In this document: positions 14,204 through 20,349 of the stretch, in pieces
Layout: every line of letters begins with the position of its first letter
How positions within the stretch are numbered: the stretch's first letter is position 1
Assembly (NCBI GenBank): GCA_013696535.1
Contig: JACCYI010000270.1
Coordinates: forward strand, 1-20,349
Length of the DNA: 20,349 nt
Direction: 5' to 3'
DNA from: Solirubrobacterales bacterium
GTDB lineage: Bacteria; Actinomycetota; Thermoleophilia; Solirubrobacterales; Solirubrobacteraceae
The notes under the pieces: model-generated
Databases searched by the model: none
What the model was told of the DNA's origin: nothing
Seen by the model: only the letters and a program-made list of their open reading frames with translations
Position numbers and translations under genes: made by a program

Positions 14204-15043
14204 ATGGACTTCGGACTCTCCCTCTTCTGCACCGACGAGTCGATCGGACCGGACGCGGTTGCGCGCCTGGCTGAGGAGCGCGGCTTCGAATCGCTTTTCT
14301 TCCCCGAGCACACGCACATCCCGGTCGGTGGTGGCAGCCCGTATCCGGGCGGCGGTGAGCTGCCCGGCCCGTACTCGCATACGCTGGATCTGTTCGTCAC
14401 CATGACCGCTGCCGCCGCGGCGACGAGCCGTCTGCGGATCGGTTCGGGGATCTGCCTGATCATCCAGCGCGACCCGATCATCACCGCGAAGGAGGTCGCG
14501 AGCCTTGACCTGCTCTCGGGCGGGCGCGTCGAATTCGGCGTCGGAGCGGGATGGAACCAGCCCGAGATCGAGGCTCATGGAACCCGCTTCGACCGCCGGT
14601 TCGGCCTCATGCGCGAGCGCGTCGAGGCGATGCGCGAGATCTGGACCCAGGAGGAGGCCTCCTACCACGGCGAGCAGGTCGACTTCGGGCCGATCTGGTC
14701 GTGGCCCAAGCCGATCCAGGATCCGCACCCCCCGGTTCTGATCGGTGGGAACGGTACCCGGGTGCTCGACCGGGTGCTTCGCTACGGCAACGGGTGGATC
14801 CCGAATCGGGAGGCGAACCTGGCGGAACGCATCACCGAGCTGCGCGCTCGTTCCTCGGCTGCCGGCCGGGACCACATCCCCGTGAGCTACTTCGGGGTCC
14901 CGGCCGATCTCGAAGGGGTCGCCCGGATGGAGGCGGCGGGCGTGGACCGCGCGATCTTCATGTTGCCGTCGGCGGGTGCCGACCGCGTCGAACCGCGGGT
15001 CGAGGAGCTTGCCGCGCTCGTCGAGCTCCACCGGGCGGGCTGA
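14204..15043 (+). CDS. LLM-class F420-dependent oxidoreductase
   Basis: This 279-residue protein is a luciferase-like monooxygenase-fold enzyme that would use reduced coenzyme F420 or, less likely, FMN. Family motifs are ARLAEERGFESLFFPEHTH (20-38), TLDLFVTMTAAAAATSRLRIGSGI (60-83), RDPIITAKEVASLDLLSGGRVEFGVGAGWN (89-118) and PPVLIGGNGTRVLDRVLRYGNGW (175-197). It fits the TIGR03619-type probable F420 subfamily, whose substrates are mostly unknown. ATG 14204 gives the usual N-terminus (MDFGLSLF) but has no clear ribosome site. It lies 28 bases after the YnfA gene and five bases before another probable F420 enzyme, so the two may form a pair. The F420 assignment is from the family, not from a specific residue. 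Confidence 0.87.
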   Translation: MDFGLSLFCTDESIGPDAVARLAEERGFESLFFPEHTHIPVGGGSPYPGGGELPGPYSHTLDLFVTMTAAAAATSRLRIGSGICLIIQRDPIITAKEVASLDLLSGGRVEFGVGAGWNQPEIEAHGTRFDRRFGLMRERVEAMREIWTQEEASYHGEQVDFGPIWSWPKPIQDPHPPVLIGGNGTRVLDRVLRYGNGWIPNREANLAERITELRARSSAAGRDHIPVSYFGVPADLEGVARMEAAGVDRAIFMLPSAGADRVEPRVEELAALVELHRAG

Positions 15044-15048
15044 CCGGC

Positions 15049-15471
15049 GTGGACGTCGCAGCGGCCCGCGAGCGCTTCAGGCAGGCGCGCTCGTCGCGGC
15101 TCGCCACGGTCACCGCGAACGGTGCGCCGCACCTCGTGCCCATCTGCTTCGTCCTCACGGGCGACGTTTTGCACAGCGTCGTCGACGGAAAGCCCAAGCG
15201 GACCGCACGCCTCCAGCGGCTCGTGAACATCGAGGCCGACCCGCGCGTGGCGCTGCTCGCCGACCACTATGAGGACGCCGACTGGAACCGCTTGTGGTGG
15301 GTGCGGGCCGAAGGCCGCGCGCGCGTGCTCGAGCCCGATGCGACTGAGGCGACCGAAGCGGTTGAGCGCCTCGCCGCCCGCTACGCCCAGTATCGGACGA
15401 ACCGCCCGGCCGGGCCCGTGCTCGAGGTCCGCGTCGAGCGCTGGTCGGGGTGGGCGGCGGCGGCGGGCTGA
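15049..15471 (+). CDS. PPOX-class probable F420-dependent enzyme
   Basis: This 140-residue protein has the split-barrel flavin/F420 fold of the pyridoxamine 5'-phosphate oxidase superfamily. The N-terminal RFRQARSSRLATVTANGAPHLVPICFVLTGD is the family's first barrel strands. Then come KPKRTARLQRLVNIEADPRVALLADHYEDAD, and NRLWWVRAEGRARVLE. This closely fits the small actinobacterial group annotated as PPOX-class F420-dependent enzymes (TIGR03668 type, related to Mycobacterium Rv0121c). The start is a GTG at 15049, five bases after the stop of the LLM gene. The same frame is open far upstream inside that gene, but that part is Arg/Pro-rich overlap. It may act with the LLM enzyme on a shared substrate or F420 pool. 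It converges on glgB with a single base between the stops. Confidence 0.85.
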   Translation: MDVAAARERFRQARSSRLATVTANGAPHLVPICFVLTGDVLHSVVDGKPKRTARLQRLVNIEADPRVALLADHYEDADWNRLWWVRAEGRARVLEPDATEATEAVERLAARYAQYRTNRPAGPVLEVRVERWSGWAAAAG

Positions 15472-15472
15472 G

Positions 15473-17656
15473 TCACTGAGCCTCGGGCACGAGCCACAGC
15501 ACGGCGAGCGGGGGCAGGGAGATCTCCGCGGAGAAGGGCTGACCGTTCCACGGAATCGGCTCGGCTTGCATGGTGCCCCGGTTACCGGCGTTCGTCCCGC
15601 CGTAGTGCTCTGAGTCCGTGTTGAGCGCCTCGCGCCAGCTTCCGGCGCGCGGCAGCCCGATCCGGTAGTTCTCGCGGGGCATCGGGGTGAGATTCGCGAC
15701 GCACGCCAGGACCTGCTCCGCGTCGACCGAGGCGCGCGCGAAGGCGACCACGCTCGAGGCCGCGTCGTTGGCTTCCAGCCACCAGAAGCCGGCGGGGTCG
15801 AAGTCGTTCTCCCACAGCGCCGGGGTCGCCGCGTAGACACGGTTGAGGTCTCGGACCAGTGCCTGGACGCCGGCGTGCGATGACTGCTCGAGAAGGTGCC
15901 AGTCCAGTGAGCGCTCGTGGGACCACTCGTCGGGCTGGGCGAACTCCTGACCCATGAAAAGGAGCTTCTTGCCGGGATGGGCCCACATGTAGGCGTACAG
16001 GCACCGCAGGTTGGCGAAGCGCTGCCAGGCGTCGCCCGGCATCTTGTTGATGAGCGACCCCTTGCCGTGCACCACCTCGTCGTGCGACAGCGGCAGCACG
16101 AAGTTCTCCGAGAACGCGTACATCAACGAGAACGTCAGCTCGTGATGGTGGAAGCGGCGGTAGATCGGGTCCTGCTGGAAGTAGCCCAGCGTGTCGTGCA
16201 TCCAGCCCATGTTCCACTTGAAGCCGAAGCCGAGACCGCCCAGGTAGGTCGGGCGCGAGACCCCTGGCCAGGCCGTCGACTCCTCGGCCGCGCTGACGAT
16301 GCCGGGCTCGCGGGCGTGGAGGACCTCGTTGAGCTCTTTGAGGAACGCCACCGCCTCGAGGTCCTCCCGTCCGCCGAACTCGTTGGGCACCCACTCCCCC
16401 GCGCGACGCGAGTAGTCGAGGTAGAGCATGGACGCCACTGCGTCGACCCGGATCCCGTCCGTGTGGTACTCCCTGGCCCAGAACAGCGCGTTGGCCAGCA
16501 GGAAGTTGCGGACCTCGTTGCGCCCGAGGTTGAAGATCAGCGTGCCCCAGTCGGGGTGCGAGCCGCGACGCGGGTCTTCGTGCTCATACAGCGCCGTGCC
16601 GTCGAAGCGCGCGAGTGCCCAGTCGTCGCGCGGAAAGTGCGCGGGAACCCAATCCAGCAGGACGCCGATCCCGTGTCCATGGAGCGTGTCCACGAAGCCG
16701 CGCAGCTCGTCGGGAGAGCCGAAGCGCGGCGTCGGAGCGTAGTAGCTCGTCACCTGGTACCCCCAGGAGCCCGTGAAGGGATGCGCCATCACCGGCAGGA
16801 GCTCCACGTGGGTGAAGCCCATGTCGTTGACGTAGGCCGCCAGCTCCTGGGCGAGCTCTGAGTAGGTCAGCGAGCGGTTGTCCTCGAGCGGGTTCAACCG
16901 CCACGAGCCGAGGTGAACCTCGTAGATCGACATGGGCCGGCCGAGCGGTGGCTCACCCGCCCCGCGCGCCGCCATCCACTCGTCGTCGGACCACTCGAAG
17001 CTCGAGCGGGTGACCACCGAGGAGGTCTCGGGTGGGACCTCGGACTCGAACGCGAAGGGGTCCGCCTTCATCCGCATCTCACCCGTCTGGGTGCGGATCT
17101 CGAACTTGTACCGGGTCCCCTCGGCCACTCCGGGCACGAAGAGCTCCCAGATACCGGAGGAGCCGAGCGAGCGCATCGGGGTGAGCCTTCCGTCCCAGGA
17201 GTTGAAGTCGCCCACGACGCTGATCGAGCGTGCGGCGGGAGCCCAGACCGCGAAGGACGTCCCTGAGACGCCCTGGAGCTCTCGCACGTGCGCGCCGAGC
17301 TTCTCGTAGGCGGTCTCATGGCGGCCCTCGCCGAACAGGTGCAGGTCGAGCTCGCCGATGGTCGGCGCGAAACCGTAGGAATCGCGCAACGTGAACGTGG
17401 CCGCGTCGCCGTAGTGGACTTCGAGCTCATAGTCGAGTGGCAGGGCCGCGTCGGCGATCAGGCCCTCGAAGACGCCGGCCGGGTGGATTCGCTCGAGCGG
17501 CGAGTGGCTCTGAGCGACCACCACGTCGACGCGCTCGGCCCCCGGACGGTAGGCCCGGACCACGACGCCGCCCGCACCGTCGGGATGGACGCCCAGGTAC
17601 GCGTGGGGGTCGGAATGGTCGCGATCGAGCAGGCGCTCCAGGTGGGAATCGCTCAC
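15473..17656 (-). CDS. glgB: 1,4-alpha-glucan branching enzyme
   Basis: This 727-residue GH13 enzyme cuts an alpha-1,4-glucan and rejoins it through an alpha-1,6 bond, making branched glycogen. It has the N1 domain (about 1-115), the CBM48 domain (about 120-220, FAVWAPAARSISVVGDFNSWDG), the catalytic barrel (about 240-620) and a C-terminal beta domain. Catalytic residues are visible: nucleophile Asp405 in DGIRVDAVASM, acid/base Glu458 in SAAEEST and Asp526 in LSHDEVVHGKGS; these are the same residue numbers as in the E. coli enzyme. Length and order are those of the full-length bacterial form. The GTG start overlaps the mak stop as GTGA. With treS and mak upstream it would branch the linear glucan made by GlgE from maltose 1-phosphate. 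Confidence 0.96.
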   Translation of the reverse strand: MSDSHLERLLDRDHSDPHAYLGVHPDGAGGVVVRAYRPGAERVDVVVAQSHSPLERIHPAGVFEGLIADAALPLDYELEVHYGDAATFTLRDSYGFAPTIGELDLHLFGEGRHETAYEKLGAHVRELQGVSGTSFAVWAPAARSISVVGDFNSWDGRLTPMRSLGSSGIWELFVPGVAEGTRYKFEIRTQTGEMRMKADPFAFESEVPPETSSVVTRSSFEWSDDEWMAARGAGEPPLGRPMSIYEVHLGSWRLNPLEDNRSLTYSELAQELAAYVNDMGFTHVELLPVMAHPFTGSWGYQVTSYYAPTPRFGSPDELRGFVDTLHGHGIGVLLDWVPAHFPRDDWALARFDGTALYEHEDPRRGSHPDWGTLIFNLGRNEVRNFLLANALFWAREYHTDGIRVDAVASMLYLDYSRRAGEWVPNEFGGREDLEAVAFLKELNEVLHAREPGIVSAAEESTAWPGVSRPTYLGGLGFGFKWNMGWMHDTLGYFQQDPIYRRFHHHELTFSLMYAFSENFVLPLSHDEVVHGKGSLINKMPGDAWQRFANLRCLYAYMWAHPGKKLLFMGQEFAQPDEWSHERSLDWHLLEQSSHAGVQALVRDLNRVYAATPALWENDFDPAGFWWLEANDAASSVVAFARASVDAEQVLACVANLTPMPRENYRIGLPRAGSWREALNTDSEHYGGTNAGNRGTMQAEPIPWNGQPFSAEISLPPLAVLWLVPEAQ

Positions 17657-19035
17657 GAGGGGTCCTCGAGCAGGCGGGCGATGCCGGCCACCGGAATACC
17701 GATCCAGTCCGGGCGGTTGTTGATCTCGTAGCGCATCTCGTAGACCGCCTTCTCGAGCTCGAAGATCGACAGCAGCTTGTCGATCGCCTGCTGGCCCGCC
17801 GGCATGAGCGACGGCTCGACCGTCTTGAGATAGCCGTCCAGGAAGGCGGAGCGCGCGCGCTGCTCCCAGCCCTCGGGCGTCTCGCGACCGTCGTCCTGCT
17901 CCATGGCGGACGCCGCGTACGCGAAGGAGCGCAGCATCCCGGCCACGTCGCGCAGCGGGGAGCGTTTGCGCCGGCGGTCGCGCAGCGGGCGCGCAGGCTC
18001 CCCTTCGAAGTCGAGCAGCACCCAGCGATCGGGCGTGCGCAGGGTCTGGCCCAGGTGATAGTCGCCGTGGGTGCGGATGAGCCGCCCCCCGACGCCGACG
18101 TGGGAGAGCTGCTGCAGACGGTCGCGCACCTCCTCACCGCGTCCGACGATCGGGGCGACGACTTCTGGCGAGTCAGCCGGAAGGTCGAAGAACAGCCGCT
18201 CGATCTCCTCGTCGATGGTCGCCGTGAGCAGCGACAGTGCTTCGGAGCCCGGCTCCTCCGGCGCGAAGTCGGGGTTGGCGCCATCCGAGGCCAACACGTT
18301 GTGCATCCTGGCGGTGACCTCTCCGAGCTCGGCCAGGTCGTCGATGACACCCGAGGGATCGTCGAGCGTGAACGCCCAGCCGTCGCGCCCATCGCCGACG
18401 AAGTCGGTGAGCACGCCGAGAGTCGCCCAGAGCAGATCGCCGGCGAACTCGTACCAGCCGGCGAGCGTCGGGATGTTGCCGAAGCCGCGGTCGGTGAGGA
18501 AGCGGAGCATCTCGAGCTCGGGGTTGTCGCCCGGCTCCAAGCGTCGGAAGACCTTCAGGATCAGCCGCTCGTCGAACACGATGGAGGAGTTGGACTGCTC
18601 CACCCCGATGGACCGCACGGCGGGAGCCTCCCCCACACCGCCTGAGGCGCCCGTCCAGTGGAAGCGGACCTGGCCGTGATGGCCGTCCACGACGGCCGAG
18701 CGCTCCATGAGCGCGGCCAGGGCCGCCCCCTCGGCGGCGTCTGACAGGGCGTCGTACACCGTGGTGTCATAGACCGTCTCGATGACGCCCGCAGACCAGT
18801 TGTCGCTCGCGGGACGGGCGGCGACGAGCAACTGGTAGAGCTCGTGCGTGCCGGCCGCGAAGCGCGCCTCGAGGAAGGCGGCGGTCAGCGGGGGCTGGTC
18901 TGCGCGCAGGGCCAGGGTGTCGAGCACGTTGAGGTGTGCCACCTCGCGCCCCTTGGAGGCAAACCAGCGCTGCGACACGATCCAGTCCCTGATGACCTCT
19001 TCGGATACGAACCCGAGCTCGATCGGCCCCGCCAT
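17653..19035 (-). CDS. mak: Maltokinase (ATP: maltose 1-phosphotransferase)
   Basis: This 460-residue protein phosphorylates maltose to maltose 1-phosphate, the donor for GlgE. The N-terminal cap has SQRWFASKGR (21-30), typical of actinobacterial Mak/Pep2. The C-terminal aminoglycoside-phosphotransferase-like part contains EQSNSSIVFDERLILKVFRR (146-165) with the ATP-site lysine, catalytic HGDYHLGQ (323-330) and metal-binding LLDFEGEP (340-347), followed by PLRDVAGMLRSFAYAA. The start ATG 19035 overlaps the treS stop by one base (TGATG), and its stop overlaps glgB (GTGA). In some actinobacteria Mak is fused to TreS; here the two are separate but tightly coupled. Its family, length and neighbours agree, so the call is firm. 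Confidence 0.94.
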   Translation of the reverse strand: MAGPIELGFVSEEVIRDWIVSQRWFASKGREVAHLNVLDTLALRADQPPLTAAFLEARFAAGTHELYQLLVAARPASDNWSAGVIETVYDTTVYDALSDAAEGAALAALMERSAVVDGHHGQVRFHWTGASGGVGEAPAVRSIGVEQSNSSIVFDERLILKVFRRLEPGDNPELEMLRFLTDRGFGNIPTLAGWYEFAGDLLWATLGVLTDFVGDGRDGWAFTLDDPSGVIDDLAELGEVTARMHNVLASDGANPDFAPEEPGSEALSLLTATIDEEIERLFFDLPADSPEVVAPIVGRGEEVRDRLQQLSHVGVGGRLIRTHGDYHLGQTLRTPDRWVLLDFEGEPARPLRDRRRKRSPLRDVAGMLRSFAYAASAMEQDDGRETPEGWEQRARSAFLDGYLKTVEPSLMPAGQQAIDKLLSIFELEKAVYEMRYEINNRPDWIGIPVAGIARLLEDPS

Positions 19036-20348
19036 CAGCTCGCCCCGTCCTCGTTGACGAGCAGGAACCAGAAGAAGCCCCTCGGGGAGAGGGTAAGCAG
19101 GTAGGGAAGCTCGCCGACGCGTGGGAAGCGGGTGCGCCCGAACATCTCCTCTGGCACCCGGCCCTCGTAGTCGGAGAGGTCGAGCTCGACGGCTTGGGCG
19201 GAGCGGGCCATGTTGTGCACGCAGAGCACCACATCGTCCTCGTAGCAGCGGACGTGGGCGAAGACCTTGTCGTTGGTCGGCTCAAGGGCTGAGTAGGAGC
19301 CCAGTCCGAACACGGGATGCTCCTTGCGCAGGGCGATGAAGCGGCGCGTCCAGCGCAGGAGCGACGCCGGCGCCCGCAGCTGCGCCTCGACGTTGACGGC
19401 CTGGTAGCCGTAGACGGGATCCATCAGGGGCGGGGCATAGAGCTGGGCGAAGTCCGCGCGCGAGAACCCGCCGTTGCGGTCGCCCGTCCACTGCATCGGG
19501 GTGCGCACGCCGTCACGGTCGCCCAGGTAGACGTTGTCCCCCATCGCTATCTCATCCCCGTAGTAGAGGACAGGTGAACCCGGGAGCGAGAACAGGATGG
19601 CCGTCATGAGCTCGATCTCCGCCCGGCCCCCGTCCAGCAGCGGAGCCAGCCGGCGCCGGATCCCCACGTTGATCTTCATCCGCGGGTCCTTCGCGTACTC
19701 GGAGTACATGTAGTCGCGCTCCTCGTCCGTGACCATCTCGAGAGTCAGCTCGTCATGGTTACGCAGGAACAGGCCCCACTGGCAGTTGTCGGGGATGTCG
19801 GGCGTCTGGGCGAGGATCTCGAGCATCGGCGCCGCCTCCTCGCGGCGCAGCGCCATGAACATCCGCGGCATCACGGGGAAGTGGAAGGCCATGTGGCACT
19901 CGTCTCCGTCGCCGAAGTACTCCACGACGTCGGCCGGCCACTGATTGGCCTCCGCGAGCAGGACCTTGTCGGGATATTCGGCGTCGACCGTCTTGCGCAC
20001 CCGCTTGAGGAAGTCGTGGGTCTCGGGCAGGTTCTCGCCATTGGTGCCGTCGCGCTCGTAGAGGTAGGGCACCGCGTCGAGGCGGAAGCCGTCGAGCCCG
20101 AGGTCGAGCCAGAAGCGCAGCGCCTCGATCATCGCCTCGCCGACCTCGGGGTTGTCGAAGTTGAGGTCTGGCTGGTGGGCGAAGAAGCGGTGCCAGAAGT
20201 ACGCGCCGGCCTCGTCGTCCCACTTCCAGTTGGAGGTCTCGGTGTCGGTGAAGATGATCCGTGCGCCGGCGTACTTGTTGGGGTCGTCGCTCCAGACGTA
20301 GAAGTCCCGCTCCGGCGACCCGGCCGGCGCGGCGCGCGCCCGCTGGAA
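19035..20348 (-). CDS. treS: Trehalose synthase / maltose isomerase, 5' end outside the window
   Basis: This frame is open to the right edge, giving the C-terminal 437 residues of a protein whose family is usually 550-600 long; the methionine at 20132 is internal. TreS interconverts trehalose and maltose. Seen GH13 motifs: [22 protein letters not shown] and [10 protein letters not shown] near the left of the visible part, nucleophile Asp in [26 protein letters not shown], acid/base Glu in [10 protein letters not shown], and the third acid in [13 protein letters not shown], followed by [17 protein letters not shown] and [15 protein letters not shown]. These are characteristic of TreS rather than of alpha-glucosidases. 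The C-terminus ends in a beta domain ([11 protein letters not shown]... LVNEDGAS). Its stop overlaps the mak start. The glgE gene, if present, would lie further upstream. Confidence 0.95.
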   Translation of the reverse strand, partial: FQRARAAPAGSPERDFYVWSDDPNKYAGARIIFTDTETSNWKWDDEAGAYFWHRFFAHQPDLNFDNPEVGEAMIEALRFWLDLGLDGFRLDAVPYLYERDGTNGENLPETHDFLKRVRKTVDAEYPDKVLLAEANQWPADVVEYFGDGDECHMAFHFPVMPRMFMALRREEAAPMLEILAQTPDIPDNCQWGLFLRNHDELTLEMVTDEERDYMYSEYAKDPRMKINVGIRRRLAPLLDGGRAEIELMTAILFSLPGSPVLYYGDEIAMGDNVYLGDRDGVRTPMQWTGDRNGGFSRADFAQLYAPPLMDPVYGYQAVNVEAQLRAPASLLRWTRRFIALRKEHPVFGLGSYSALEPTNDKVFAHVRCYEDDVVLCVHNMARSAQAVELDLSDYEGRVPEEMFGRTRFPRVGELPYLLTLSPRGFFWFLLVNEDGAS

Positions 20349-20349
20349 C

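Noticed and set aside
15466..15482. Imperfect palindrome GGCTGAGTCACTGAGCC across the convergent stops of the PPOX gene and glgB
   Set aside because: It is mostly produced by two facing TGA stop codons and their neighbours, has a central mismatch and no T-run, so a terminator call is not supported.

Overview
The window is very GC-rich and densely coded. Many neighbouring genes overlap by 1-4 bases at ATGA, GTGA or TGATG junctions. It carries two probable F420-dependent enzymes, a PucR-type regulator and a treS-mak-glgB (GlgE pathway) operon. This points to an actinobacterium, possibly a deep lineage such as Thermoleophilia; the class is inference. All calls rest on reading motifs by eye.

Left and centre (about 1-12065) is an amine / gamma-glutamyl-amide catabolic locus. 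It starts with the 3' end of an unidentified gene (1-263) and a 288-base intergenic region holding a perfect 13-bp inverted repeat. Then comes a stand-alone FAD amine oxidoreductase resembling the beta subunit of sarcosine oxidase (+). On the minus strand lie an IclR regulator, a GntR/UTRA regulator and the three subunits of an N-methylglutamate synthase-type enzyme: mgsA (class II amidotransferase), mgsB (GXGXG domain) and mgsC (FMN domain). Further upstream on the same strand is a coupled operon of an APC permease, a Usp-like protein and a cNMP-like/CBS/DUF294 protein with a GlnD-type nucleotidyltransferase signature. Divergent from the permease is a type III glutamine synthetase-like ligase (gmaS/glnT). 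The logic would be: permease imports an amine, GmaS glutamylates it, MgsABC transfers it to give an N-alkyl-glutamate, and the FAD enzyme oxidises this, releasing glutamate and an aldehyde. Methylamine is the best-known substrate of such a set, but the sequence does not prove it.

Next (12128-15471, +) are a double-GAF PucR regulator, a YnfA-family membrane protein coupled to it, an LLM-class F420-dependent oxidoreductase and a small PPOX-class F420 enzyme.

Right (15473-20349, -) is treS (5' end outside the window), mak and glgB, overlapping end to end. They make maltose from trehalose, phosphorylate it, and branch the alpha-glucan that GlgE would build; glgE is not in the window.

The most interesting points are: the amine pathway with a single-subunit oxidase lacking the expected flavinylated histidine; an FMN synthase subunit lacking the Fe-S cysteines of GltB; the GlnD-like sensor in the permease operon; and several inverted repeats at the control regions. 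I saw no tRNA, rRNA, CRISPR array, insertion sequence or integrase.
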